Shown here piece after piece: positions 15,800 through 23,383 of a DNA stretch of 33,483 bases. Below the pieces are notes generated by a model that worked only from the letters and a program-made list of their open reading frames with translations, searched no databases and had not been told where the DNA came from. A program made the translations under genes and the position numbers. Positions within the stretch are counted from its first letter, which is position 1. Each line of letters starts with the position of its first letter. Source of the DNA: Bacteroidaceae bacterium (lineage in GTDB: Bacteria; Bacteroidota; Bacteroidia; Bacteroidales; Bacteroidaceae); NCBI GenBank assembly GCA_017541265.1, contig JAFXZK010000010.1, positions 1-33,483 on the forward strand. The letters are read 5' to 3'.

Positions 15800-17497
15800 C
15801 TAATCGTCCATGAGTTTCCTGTACCTAATCCGCTTTGGTTCTTCGAGGCCAAGCCGCTTGAGCTTGTTGGCCTCGTAGTCGGTGTAGCTGCCCTCGAAAT
15901 AGAAGACATTGCCGTCGCCTTCATAGGCGAGGATGTGGGTGCAGATGCGGTCGAGGAACCAACGGTCGTGGCTGATGACCACGGCACAGCCGGCGAAGTT
16001 CTCGAGACCTTCTTCCAAGGCACGCAACGTATTGACGTCGATGTCGTTGGTCGGCTCGTCGAGCAACAGCACGTTGCCCTCCTGCTTGAGTGCCATGGCA
16101 AGGTGCAGGCGGTTTCGTTCACCGCCCGACAGCACGCCGCACTTCTTTTCCTGGTCAGCACCGCTGAAGTTGAAGCGGCTCAGGTAAGCGCGGCAGTTGA
16201 TGTCGCGACCGCCCATGCGCATCAGTTCGTTGCCCTGGCTGATGACCTGATAGACGGAGAGGTCGGGCTTGATGTCCGCGTGGCTCTGGTCAACGTAAGA
16301 GATTTTGACCGTCTCGCCCACCTCGAATGTGCCGGCATCGGGCTTCTCCATTCCCATTATCATGCGGAAGAGCGTCGTCTTGCCTGCACCGTTCGGGCCG
16401 ATGACACCCACGATGCCGCCCGGCGGGAGCATGAAGTCGAGGTTCTTTATCAGCTGCTTCTCGCCGAAAGCCTTGCAGACGCCGTGTGCCTCGATGACCT
16501 TGTTGCCAAGGCGCGGTCCGTTGGGGATGAAGATTTCCAGCTTCTCCTCGCGTTCCTTCTGCTCTTCGTTGAGCAGTTTATCGTAACTGTTCAGACGCGC
16601 CTTGCCCTTTGCCTGACGTGCCTTGGGCGACATGCGAACCCATTCCAGCTCGCGCTCCAGCGTCTTGCGGCGCTTGCTTGCCACCTTTTCTTCCTGCTCC
16701 ATACGCTTGGTCTTCTGCTCAAGCCATGAGGAATAGTTGCCTTGCCAGGGAATGCCTTCGCCTCGGTCGAGTTCGAGAATCCAGCCTGCCACGTCGTCGA
16801 GGAAGTAGCGGTCGTGCGTCACGGCAATAACCGTGCCTTCGTACTGCGTGAGATGTTGCTCGAGCCAGTCAATGCTTTCTGCATCCAAATGGTTGGTCGG
16901 CTCGTCGAGCAGCAGGACGTCGGGCTTCTGCAAGAGCAGACGGCAAAGAGCCACGCGACGGCGTTCGCCACCGCTCAGCGTGTTGATGGGCTGGTCGGCA
17001 GGCGGACAGCGCAGCGCGTCCATTGCCCGCTCCAGCTTGCTGTCCAAGTTCCAAGCGTCGGTGCTGTCGATGATGTCCTGCAACTCACCTTGCCGAGCGA
17101 AGAGCTGGTTCATCTTGTCCTCGTCCTCATAAAATTCGGGCAAACCGAATTTCACGTTGATGTCCTCGTATTCCTTCAAGGCATCCACGATGTGCTGCAC
17201 GCCCTCCTTCACCACCTCGATGACCGTCTTGCTGTCGTCGAGCTTGGGTTCCTGCTCCAGATAGCCCACACTGTAGCTCGGACTCCACACCACATTGCCC
17301 TGATATTGCTGCTCGATGCCGGCAATAATCTTCATCAAGGTTGACTTACCTGCACCGTTCATGCCCACGATGCCTATCTTGGCGCCGTAAAAGAAGGACA
17401 GGTAGATGTTCTTGAGGACTTGCTTTTGGTTCTGCTGGATGACTTTGCTCACCCCGACCATCGAGAAGATGACCTTCTTGTCGTCTGTAGTTGCCAT
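15800..17497 (-). CDS. ettA: Energy-dependent translational throttle protein EttA (ABC-F)
   Basis: 565 residues from the ATG at 17497 (MATTDDKKVIFSMVGVSK); the frame remains open upstream only through an inverted repeat. Two ABC ATPase domains are visible: Walker A GMNGAGKST with signature LSGGERRRVALCRLLL and Walker B LLLDEPTNHLD, then Walker A GPNGAGKTT with signature LSGGERNRLHLAMAL and LLLDEPTNDID. The linker between them and the second signature/Walker B are typical of EttA rather than other ABC-F members. EttA binds the ribosomal E site and gates the first peptide bond according to the ATP/ADP ratio. It is downstream of the small Spy-like gene in the same direction. Confidence 0.94.
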   Translation of the reverse strand: MATTDDKKVIFSMVGVSKVIQQNQKQVLKNIYLSFFYGAKIGIVGMNGAGKSTLMKIIAGIEQQYQGNVVWSPSYSVGYLEQEPKLDDSKTVIEVVKEGVQHIVDALKEYEDINVKFGLPEFYEDEDKMNQLFARQGELQDIIDSTDAWNLDSKLERAMDALRCPPADQPINTLSGGERRRVALCRLLLQKPDVLLLDEPTNHLDAESIDWLEQHLTQYEGTVIAVTHDRYFLDDVAGWILELDRGEGIPWQGNYSSWLEQKTKRMEQEEKVASKRRKTLERELEWVRMSPKARQAKGKARLNSYDKLLNEEQKEREEKLEIFIPNGPRLGNKVIEAHGVCKAFGEKQLIKNLDFMLPPGGIVGVIGPNGAGKTTLFRMIMGMEKPDAGTFEVGETVKISYVDQSHADIKPDLSVYQVISQGNELMRMGGRDINCRAYLSRFNFSGADQEKKCGVLSGGERNRLHLAMALKQEGNVLLLDEPTNDIDVNTLRALEEGLENFAGCAVVISHDRWFLDRICTHILAYEGDGNVFYFEGSYTDYEANKLKRLGLEEPKRIRYRKLMDD

Positions 17498-17509
17498 AGT
17501 AAAATTATT

Positions 17510-17619
17510 CAGACCCACCCCCCGCCCCTCCCTTGCAGGGAGGGGAGTAGTTACCATTCTGGCGGCTTTATTAACTATCTGCTCCCCTCCCTGCAAGGGA
17601 GGGGCTGGGGGTGGGTCTG
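17510..17619. repeat. Inverted repeat of CCCCTCCC type between the Spy-like gene and ettA
   Basis: Arms 17510-17547 and 17582-17619 are near-perfect reverse complements (outer CAGACCCACCCC / GGGGTGGGTCTG). Each contains the mini-hairpin CCCTCCCTTGCAGGGAGGG or its mirror. The ~34-bp centre is unrelated. It may act as a bidirectional terminator or attenuator ahead of ettA. Confidence 0.8.
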
Positions 17620-17629
17620 TTTTGTTTAG

Positions 17630-18034
17630 TTATTCAATTTTGTCGTCGCTGAGCTTCATTGCCTTGTAGGCCTGCTGTGTGGTGAGGACGGTCTTGAACT
17701 TTGCATAGTACTTGCGGTTCAGTGCGGGCTCCTGTTCCTCCTGTTTTTGCTTGGCTTCGAAGAGCTGGTCGCACTGTGCAGGGGTGAGCTTGTTGCCGTC
17801 GATGGCGTCCTGCAACTCGTCCTTGAGGTTCTTGTAGGGGTCTTTCAGGTCGCCGAGTTCCTTGAGGTAGGCATCGAGAATAGGCCTGAACTTCTCCTGC
17901 ACATCACTTTTGAGCCTGAGGTTCTTCAGGACGTAAGCCACGCGGGCATCCCTTTTCTTGCCAGCAAAGGCAGAGGTGGGCATGACGACGGCCAGGCTGA
18001 CGAGCATGACCGCGATAAACATAAATCGTTTCAT
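17630..18034 (-). CDS. Small periplasmic helical protein, Spy/CpxP-like (tentative)
   Basis: 134 residues with a clear signal peptide (MKRFMFIAVMLVSLAVVMPT, then SAFA). The mature part is charged and alpha-helical (VAYVLKNLRLKSDVQEKF, LKDELQDAIDGNKLTPAQ) and contains LTPAQ and LTTQQ, like the LTxxQ signatures of the periplasmic Spy/CpxP chaperones, though short motifs of this kind are weak evidence. If correct, it would help proteins fold or sense envelope stress. The upstream spacer (18035-18209) is filled by an inverted array of GGAGTTATGATTA units with no canonical promoter box. Confidence 0.65.
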   Translation of the reverse strand: MKRFMFIAVMLVSLAVVMPTSAFAGKKRDARVAYVLKNLRLKSDVQEKFRPILDAYLKELGDLKDPYKNLKDELQDAIDGNKLTPAQCDQLFEAKQKQEEQEPALNRKYYAKFKTVLTTQQAYKAMKLSDDKIE

Positions 18035-18048
18035 TGTTTTTATTGTTT

Positions 18049-18206
18049 GGAGTTATGATTAGGAGTTATGATTAGGAGTTATATTGGGGAGTTATGATTA
18101 GGAGTTATGAAGTGCCGAATGTTTTGGATTCTTGTTCAGACGAATAAAGTAATGGCTCATTATAACTCCCTATTATAACTCCCCATTATAACTTCTTTTT
18201 AACTCC
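18049..18206. repeat. Inverted array of GGAGTTAT units
   Basis: The left arm (18049-18110) holds five copies of GGAGTTAT, mostly as a 13-bp period ending GATTA. The right arm (18157-18206) holds reverse-complement copies (ATAACTCCC, ATAACTTC, TTAACTCC). The 46-bp centre is unique. It separates the Spy-like gene from the DUF4270 gene. Confidence 0.75.
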
Positions 18207-18209
18207 TGT

Positions 18210-19655
18210 TTATTGTCCTGCGAAGCGGCTGTAGATGACCTGCATCTTGATTGGATTGGCAGCTGTGCCGCGCACGAGTTTCGTGCTGCAGAGGCTCAGG
18301 TCGTGGTTGACGGACACCTGCAAGGTGTAGCCGTAGCCGTCCGTGGTAGAGGATACGTCGACGGGGACGAGCACCACATGGTTCCATTCCGGGTTGGCGG
18401 CTTCCCATTCCGCCTCTGTCATGTTTTGTGCCTTCATGCCTGCCGTCTTTTCATGTTGGCAATATGAGATGAGTCGGCTGATGTTGTTGAAGGTGTAGCA
18501 GTTGTAGGTTGCCTGGAAGGATGTGGTGAAGGACTGCTGTGAGTCGCTCACCTGGCGTTTCTCGAAGAAGCTGGTGAGGTTCTGCTTGCGCACGAGCAGC
18601 AGGTTCTGCGGGATGCCGAGGGCGTAGTCGTCGTCCTGCGCGTCCTCGTCCTGGTTGTTGATGCGGGTGAGGGTGAAGGCGGCGCGGCTGATGCTGTCGT
18701 TCTCGTGTCCGCGGTAGATGTCGTCGATGGGCAGGATGAGTTCGGTGCAGATGCCGGCGGGTGTCTTGAGCATTGTGTACCCGTCGTTGCCTATGAGGCT
18801 GGCCAGGTTGCTGCTCTCGAAGTGTGTGCTCTGGATGACCTCCGGCGTGGCGGCGAAGCGGCAGAGGCCGGAGATGATGGAGTCGGGGAAGGCTGCGCTT
18901 CGGAAGCGATAGTTGATGTTCATCGTGCAGGCCTCAAGGTTGAGCATGGTGCCGATGCCGCCCACGGTGCAGAACAGGAAACCCGGGCAGACCGTTCGGA
19001 TGAAGGAATAGGAGTCGCGGAAGCTGCCGGGGTTGTCGTAGTACGCCTGCATGATGTCCTCGCCCATTTTGCGTGGCAGCACGAGGCGCACGTTGTCCGA
19101 GTAGTTGACGCTTGCACGTTGTCCGTCGCTCATGATGTAGTCGGTGGCGGTGAAGACTTTTGACGTGACGGGTTCCGCGTCGTCGTCCACGAACTGCCAG
19201 AGGTCGGTGTCGGTGTAGAGCTTTTCCGATTCCTTGAGCAGGTTGTCCTCGTTCTTGCTGAGGGGCCACACCTCGACTTTCATCGGGTTGTTCTTGTCGC
19301 CGAAGGTGCTCTTGATGAAGAGGCGTATCTCGATGGAGTCGCAGAGGTGTCCGTCGTCGTCGGTGACGATGTCCTCCCTGTTGGGGAAGGTGTAGTTCTC
19401 GAAGGAGTGGAACTGTGCTGCGAAGGTTGCGGTGATGGCTTCGTCCGTCTCGGGGTCGATGACCTTGCCCAGGTAGCACGCCGTGCTGTTGGCGGGCACG
19501 ACGGTGTTGAGCAGGTCATTCGAGAGGATGTCGAACGATTCGCTCGATGTGCTGACCGCATCCTGCTGCGGATAGACACCCACCTGCCCCGTGTCCTCGG
19601 TGCAGCCGACAATCAGTAGTGCAATTATAAGTATAAGAAAGACCTTCTGTTTCAT
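18210..19655 (-). CDS. DUF4270 family lipoprotein
   Basis: 481 residues. The start MKQKVFLILIIALLIVGC is a lipoprotein signal with the acceptor Cys at residue 18. The rest matches the DUF4270 family of Bacteroidota as I recognise it: an N-terminal segment with YLGKVIDPETDEAITATFAA, repeated beta-strand pairs, and a central GFLFCTVGGIGTMLNL. The function is unknown; the lipoprotein is probably in the outer membrane. As far as I recall, this gene commonly sits next to the short GT5-like gene and panC in Bacteroidales, and the order here is the same. A 195-bp spacer with a truncated composite repeat separates it from the GT5-like gene upstream. Confidence 0.82.
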   Translation of the reverse strand: MKQKVFLILIIALLIVGCTEDTGQVGVYPQQDAVSTSSESFDILSNDLLNTVVPANSTACYLGKVIDPETDEAITATFAAQFHSFENYTFPNREDIVTDDDGHLCDSIEIRLFIKSTFGDKNNPMKVEVWPLSKNEDNLLKESEKLYTDTDLWQFVDDDAEPVTSKVFTATDYIMSDGQRASVNYSDNVRLVLPRKMGEDIMQAYYDNPGSFRDSYSFIRTVCPGFLFCTVGGIGTMLNLEACTMNINYRFRSAAFPDSIISGLCRFAATPEVIQSTHFESSNLASLIGNDGYTMLKTPAGICTELILPIDDIYRGHENDSISRAAFTLTRINNQDEDAQDDDYALGIPQNLLLVRKQNLTSFFEKRQVSDSQQSFTTSFQATYNCYTFNNISRLISYCQHEKTAGMKAQNMTEAEWEAANPEWNHVVLVPVDVSSTTDGYGYTLQVSVNHDLSLCSTKLVRGTAANPIKMQVIYSRFAGQ

Positions 19656-19848
19656 TTACAATTTAACTATTTACAATGTACAATTTATGTACAATTTAGT
19701 AATTAAACCATTGTTTCATCGCATTTCAAATGCTTATATTAGATACTGGCGGATTGCAAATCCGCCAGAACGAATAGAGCCGTTCGTGTAAATCTTTTTT
19801 TGTCATTGAAATTGTAAATGTCTCAAATTGTTTATCAATTGTACATTG
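19654..19848. repeat. Truncated composite repeat (copy D) within an inverted TACAATTTA shell
   Basis: Only hairpins b (19721-19733) and a (19746-19768), ending GAACGAA, remain of the composite element. On the left (19654-19702) are TTTACAATTTA-type repeats; on the right (19789-19848) are their reverse complements (AAATTGTAAATG, CAATTGTACATTG). The whole gap between the GT5-like and DUF4270 genes is therefore repeat. Confidence 0.75.
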
Positions 19849-19850
19849 TC

Positions 19851-20687
19851 TTAGTCTTCTTCCTCCTCTTCCGGTCGGCCGATGCTCCATACGGAGTCGT
19901 AGAAGTTGGGGTAGTAGATGCCGTATTCTTCTGTGCCGACGGGTTGCTGGCAGGGCTTGCCAAGCCCTTCCGCATACTTCATCAGCTCTTCGTTCTCTCC
20001 CAGGAAGCCGATGCCGTCGGCATACTTCACTCCCAGCTTGTTGAGCATGGGCACAAGCTTTTTCTCGCCCAGTCCTCTTAAGGCGGAGATGGTGGTGCCG
20101 CGGAAGGCGATGATGCCCTCCATGTTTGGCGGGATGGGCGCGGTGAGCTTCTGTGTCGAGGGCGTGAAGATGACCTTGCAGTCGCGGAACGATGGCTCAT
20201 CGGCGTATGCCGTCTTGATGTAGAGGGGGAGGAAGCTGCTCATCCAGCCCAGACCGTGGATGATGTCGGGCACCCACTTCAGCTTCTTGATGGTCTCCAG
20301 CACGCCGCGTGCGTAGAAGGCGGCACGCTCGGCATTGTCCTCATACTCCTTGCCCTCGGCGTCCGTTGCCATGGTGCGCCCCACGAAGTAGTCGTCGTTG
20401 TCGATGAAGTATATCTGCATCCTTGCTGCTGTGATGCTTGCCACTTTGATGACGAGCGGGTGGTCCGTGTCGTCCACCACGATGTTCATGCCGCTCAGCC
20501 TGATGACCTCGTGCAACTGGTTTCTTCGCTCGTTGATGGTGCCCCATTTGGGCATGAAGGAGCGTATCTCCCTGCTCTTTTCCTGGACTGCCTCGGGCAG
20601 GTACCTGCCCATCAGAGCCATGTCGGTCTCGGGCACAAAAGGCAGCATCTCTTGTGTGACGAAGAGTATCTTCTTGGCTTTGGTCAT
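19851..20687 (-). CDS. Short GT5-like protein (starch/glycogen synthase N-terminal domain only)
   Basis: 278 residues, about half of a full GlgA. The N-terminal Rossmann half of a GT5 glycogen synthase is recognisable: ILFVTQEMLPFV, then IRSFMPKWGTINERRN, HPLVIKVASI, YFIDNDDYF and VPDIIHGLGWMSSFLPLYIK. The ADP-glucose-binding KxGG motif expected after the first strand is absent (PETDMALMGRYLP stands there), and the C-terminal GT-B domain is absent too. It is unlikely to be an ordinary glycogen synthase. The C-terminus ends in an acidic tail (PEEEEED). It is divergent from panC, with its own promoter at 20723. Confidence 0.82.
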   Translation of the reverse strand: MTKAKKILFVTQEMLPFVPETDMALMGRYLPEAVQEKSREIRSFMPKWGTINERRNQLHEVIRLSGMNIVVDDTDHPLVIKVASITAARMQIYFIDNDDYFVGRTMATDAEGKEYEDNAERAAFYARGVLETIKKLKWVPDIIHGLGWMSSFLPLYIKTAYADEPSFRDCKVIFTPSTQKLTAPIPPNMEGIIAFRGTTISALRGLGEKKLVPMLNKLGVKYADGIGFLGENEELMKYAEGLGKPCQQPVGTEEYGIYYPNFYDSVWSIGRPEEEEED

Positions 20688-20722
20688 CGCTTCCGTTAAT
20701 TAATAAAGTATAATATACACCG

Positions 20723-20753
20723 CAAAGTTACGATTATTTTCGCAAATTACAAT
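20723..20753 (-). promoter_or_regulatory. Promoter of the GT5-like gene
   Basis: On the minus strand ATTG (20750-20753), a 19-bp spacer and TAACTTTG (20723-20730) fit the consensus with one mismatch in the upstream box, 36 bp ahead of the ATG at 20687. Confidence 0.7.
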
Positions 20754-20837
20754 GGGATTATGTTCCTTTTCTTGCATAGATGCAGAAAAATCGCAAAATA
20801 ATCTCTAATCCCTAACCCTTAATCCCGAATTTATTTG

Positions 20838-20845
20838 TACCTTTG
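20838..20845 (+). promoter_or_regulatory. Putative -7 box for the panC-panD transcript
   Basis: TACCTTTG matches the -7 consensus, but no TTTG lies 19-21 bp upstream; that position holds CTAATCCCTAACCCTTAATC repeat sequence. If used, the panC mRNA would have a ~330-nt leader containing composite repeat copy E. Confidence 0.45.
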
Positions 20846-20891
20846 CATGATTAAATAATAACACAAGGACTATTTAGTGCATAATGAAACT

Positions 20892-21168
20892 GAACACAAA
20901 GACACAAAAACACAAAGCTTTTATCTCGAACGCGGATGACTCGGATTGGAGCAAAGCTCGACGATAGTCAACGGATTGACCGTTCTGGCGGATTTGCAAT
21001 CCGCCAGTTGAGAGTATAAGCATTTGCAATGCGATATAATAAGAGTTGCGGGATTGTAAATCCCTATATCCGATACGGTCGGATTGCAAATCCGCCCGAA
21101 CGAGCAGGCGAAATCCGTTAAATCCGTTTAATCCGTGTTCGAAATAAAAACTTCGTGACTTTGTGTTC
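20892..21168 (+). repeat. Composite four-hairpin repeat copy E inside two inverted shells
   Basis: The core runs from hairpin a (20985-21007) to d (21076-21098), 114 bp. d has one arm changed (CGGTCGG against CCGCCCG), leaving a mismatch. Around it are TCGAACGCGGAT (20926-20937) against ATCCGTGTTCGA (21131-21142), and further out GAACACAAAG (20892-20901) against CTTTGTGTTC (21159-21168). This structure fills most of the 494-bp gap between the GT5-like gene and panC; the rest holds the two divergent promoters. Confidence 0.85.
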
Positions 21169-21181
21169 CATTTATAAAGTT

Positions 21182-22024
21182 ATGACTGTAATAAACACTA
21201 TCAATGAGCTTCGCGAGTGTCTTGCGAAGCATCGCGCCAAGGGGCGCACCGTCGGCTTCGTGCCTACGATGGGTGCCTTGCATGAGGGACACGCCTCGCT
21301 CGTACGCCGCAGCGTCGCCGAGAACGACATCACCGTCGTCAGCATCTTCCTCAACCCCACACAGTTCAACGACCCGAAAGACCTTGAGCGCTATCCGCGC
21401 ACGCTTGACGCCGACTGCCGCGTGGTCGAACAGTGCGGCGCGGACATCGCCTTCGCCCCCACCGTGAAGGAGGTATATCCGGAACCCGATACCCGCCAGT
21501 TCAGCTATCCGCCCACCGACGCGGTGATGGAGGGTGCCATGCGCCCGGGACACTTCAACGGCGTGTGCCAGGTCGTGAGTAAGCTCTTCTCCTACGTTGA
21601 GCCGGACCGCGTCTATCTTGGCGAGAAAGATTACCAGCAGATTGCCGTCATACGCCGTATGGTCGACGACCTCGGCTTCAAGGTGCAGATTGTGCCATGC
21701 CCCGTGGTTCGTCAAGAAGACGGACTCGCCCTGAGCAGCCGCAACAGCCTCCTCACGGACGACGAGCGCAAGACGGCCGCCAACATCTACCGCATCCTCA
21801 GCGAGAGCCGCACGCTCGGCCTCTCTGTGCAGCAGACGCACGACTATGTCGTGGATGCCATCAACGCCATCCCCGGCCTCGAGGTGCAGTACTTCAGCAT
21901 CGTCGACGGTGACACCCTCGCCGATGTCAACTCGTGGGATGAAGCCACGAGCACGGTGGGCTGCATTACCGTCTTCTGCGGCACAAAACCAATCCGCCTC
22001 ATCGACCACATCAGATACAAGTAA
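21182..22024 (+). CDS. panC: Pantothenate synthetase
   Basis: 280 residues from the ATG at 21182 (MTVINTINELRE); the frame's earlier ATG at 21155 lies in repeat shell sequence. The enzyme joins pantoate and beta-alanine with ATP, the last step of pantothenate (vitamin B5) synthesis. Family motifs are present: FVPTMGALHEGHASL with the HIGH-like element, FLNPTQFND, the pantoate/ATP-binding stretches RPGHFNGVCQVVSKLF and LGEKDYQQ, and VRQEDGLALSSRN near the KMSKS-like loop. The next gene is panD, which supplies beta-alanine, so the two form a pathway operon. They are separated by 296 bp of palindromic repeat. Confidence 0.96.
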   Translation: MTVINTINELRECLAKHRAKGRTVGFVPTMGALHEGHASLVRRSVAENDITVVSIFLNPTQFNDPKDLERYPRTLDADCRVVEQCGADIAFAPTVKEVYPEPDTRQFSYPPTDAVMEGAMRPGHFNGVCQVVSKLFSYVEPDRVYLGEKDYQQIAVIRRMVDDLGFKVQIVPCPVVRQEDGLALSSRNSLLTDDERKTAANIYRILSESRTLGLSVQQTHDYVVDAINAIPGLEVQYFSIVDGDTLADVNSWDEATSTVGCITVFCGTKPIRLIDHIRYK

Positions 22025-22043
22025 AAATAATATAAAATTAAAA

Positions 22044-22303
22044 ACCACGGATTACACAGGTTTAACGGATTAAAAGTTTGGGATTTCTTTCGGATTAAGC
22101 GGATTCTCGCTGGCAGGCGGTCGTTCTGGCGGATTTGCAATCCGCCAGTTGAGAGTATAAGCATTTGCAATGCGATAAAACAGGAGTTGATATCCGATAC
22201 GGTCGGATTGCAAATCCGCCCGAACGAACAAGGGAATCCGTTAAATCCGAGACAAATTGAAGGCCGCTTCAACGAAATCCGTTTAATCCGTTTAATCCGT
22301 GGT
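22044..22303 (+). repeat. Composite repeat copy F (hairpin c missing) in a CCACGGATTA shell
   Basis: Hairpins a (22126-22148), b (22161-22173) and d (22200-22222) are present. The core is 97 bp, 17 bp shorter than full copies, and the missing bases are hairpin c. The outer shell is ACCACGGATTA (22044-22054) against TAATCCGTGGT (22293-22303), with further GGATTAA and TTAATCC units inside. The element fills the panC-panD spacer, so it is probably transcribed. Confidence 0.88.
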
Positions 22304-22320
22304 TTAATAAAAATAATGTC

Positions 22321-22662
22321 ATGTTAATTGAAGTATTGAAGTCGAAGTTGCACCTCGTGACAGTGACCGAGGCGAATCTTAACTATATGGGCAGTATCAC
22401 CATCGACGAGGACCTGATGGATGCCGCAGGTCTTATTGCTGGCGAGAAGGTGCAGGTGGTGGACAATAACAACGGCGAACGGTTCGAGACGTACGTCATT
22501 TGCGGTCCTCGCGCGTCGGGTTGCATCTGCCTCAACGGTGCAGCGGCCCGCAAGGTCCTTGTGGGCGACACCGTCATCATCATGTCGTATGCCCTCATGG
22601 ACTTCGAGGAGGCCCGCACCTTCCAGCCCCGCGTCGTCTTCCCCAAGAACAACCGCGTCTAA
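22321..22662 (+). CDS. panD: Aspartate 1-decarboxylase precursor
   Basis: 113 residues. It decarboxylates aspartate to beta-alanine for panC. The self-cleavage site is seen as NYMGSITID with Gly24-Ser25, at the same position as in the E. coli enzyme; Ser25 becomes the pyruvoyl cofactor. Lys9 (KSKLH), Tyr22, Arg54, Thr57 and Tyr58 (GERFETY) are also conserved, so the enzyme should be active. The length is slightly shorter than the common 117-126. It lies 296 bp downstream of panC in the same direction with no recognisable promoter of its own. Confidence 0.96.
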   Translation: MLIEVLKSKLHLVTVTEANLNYMGSITIDEDLMDAAGLIAGEKVQVVDNNNGERFETYVICGPRASGCICLNGAAARKVLVGDTVIIMSYALMDFEEARTFQPRVVFPKNNRV

Positions 22663-22689
22663 TACCCACGCGGAAACCACTCTAAGGTT

Positions 22690-22787
22690 TACTGATCACT
22701 AAGACGCAAAGACGCAAAGCTTTTATTTCAACCACGGATTACGCGGATTGAGGGATTGGTCGTTCTGGCGGATTTGCAATCCGCCAG
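22690..22787 (+). repeat. Left half-shell plus solitary hairpin a (copy G)
   Basis: AAGACGCAAAGACGCAAAG and ACCACGGATTACGCGGATT precede a single hairpin a (22765-22787) preceded by GTTC. Hairpins b-d and the right-hand shells are missing, so this is a truncated copy after panD. Confidence 0.75.
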
Positions 22788-22886
22788 TATGGCTAATGAG
22801 TTGACCATCGTCGCGAAAAACACGAATTACATGGCAATTACATGATTAATATAAAATCCAAAGCGAAAAAGAAAAGCAATAAAATC

Positions 22887-22927
22887 GTTGGTACACAACT
22901 TTGTGGTTCACAAACTTGTGTACCAAC
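22887..22927. promoter_or_regulatory. 41-bp palindrome overlapping a promoter, operator-like
   Basis: Arms GTTGGTACACAACTTTGTG (22887-22905) and CACAAACTTGTGTACCAAC (22909-22927) are 19 bp each with one mismatch and a 3-nt centre. The right arm covers the upstream promoter box at 22915-22918. A repressor site or RNA-independent cruciform are both possible; no regulator gene is adjacent. Confidence 0.6.
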
Positions 22928-22946
22928 ATAATTATATGTATCTTTG
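22915..22946 (+). promoter_or_regulatory. Orphan promoter reading into non-coding sequence
   Basis: CTTG (22915-22918), a 20-bp spacer and TATCTTTG (22939-22946) fit the Bacteroidota consensus with one mismatch. The following CACCCGGAAACAAACAAA resembles the start region of the tRNA-Lys transcript. No protein gene lies downstream on this strand. Confidence 0.65.
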
Positions 22947-22952
22947 CACCCG

Positions 22953-23335
22953 GAAACAAACAAATATACGGCTGTATTCAAACTTTGGATGGGCAGACAA
23001 AAATCTTGACACTAAAAGTCGAAGCATAACGGGGTTTTTGAAGTAGGGACTCGGCTTATGTTTCATAAGAACGTGCTTCGTTGGCTATAAGTACACGTTC
23101 TTATTGCCAACGAGGCACGTTTCTTCCACCCTAACTCCACGCCTTTTCCTTCCCAAAACCTTGTTTCGTTTGACGGCAATTCGTGTGGTTCTGATACTTT
23201 CTTAACATCGTCAGACGAGATACGACTTTGTAACCGCTTGATTATCAGCGGGCATTCGATTTGAGCGCATTTCTCACGTTTTAGACTCCAAAGTGCCACC
23301 GCGCCCAAGAAACGCCGCCAGAACGCGCCTCCTGC
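22953..23335 (+). ncRNA. Candidate structured RNA or attenuated leader, no known family recognised
   Basis: Non-repeat sequence starts at the expected start site of the orphan promoter. The segment 23065-23125 can fold two ways: ATAAGAACGTG (23065-23075) with CACGTTCTTAT (23094-23104), a perfect 11-bp stem; or AAGAACGTGCTTCGTTGGC (23067-23085) with the partner at 23106-23125, 19 bp with one wobble and one bulge. The left strand is shared, so the folds exclude each other. It does not match tmRNA, RNase P RNA or SRP RNA as far as I can tell. The 3' end is uncertain since no T-run terminator is visible. It may alternatively be a remnant of a mobile element end. Confidence 0.35.
23058..23090 (+). 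CDS. Possible 10-residue leader peptide
   Basis: ATG to TAA encodes MFHKNVLRWL. The codons overlap the shared left strand of both alternative hairpins, as leader peptides do in translation-controlled attenuators. No downstream structural gene is present and ten-codon ORFs arise by chance, so this is only a suggestion. Confidence 0.18.
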   Translation: MFHKNVLRWL

Positions 23336-23383
23336 GAAAAGACATTACATATTCAGTATTCAGAAGGCACGGAAAGGTTTACT

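Noticed and set aside
23063-23308. 81-codon minus-strand frame over the structured block
   Set aside because: It would need a TTG start, has no promoter box or domain, and overlaps the alternative hairpins. It is kept only as a competing explanation for conservation of this block.
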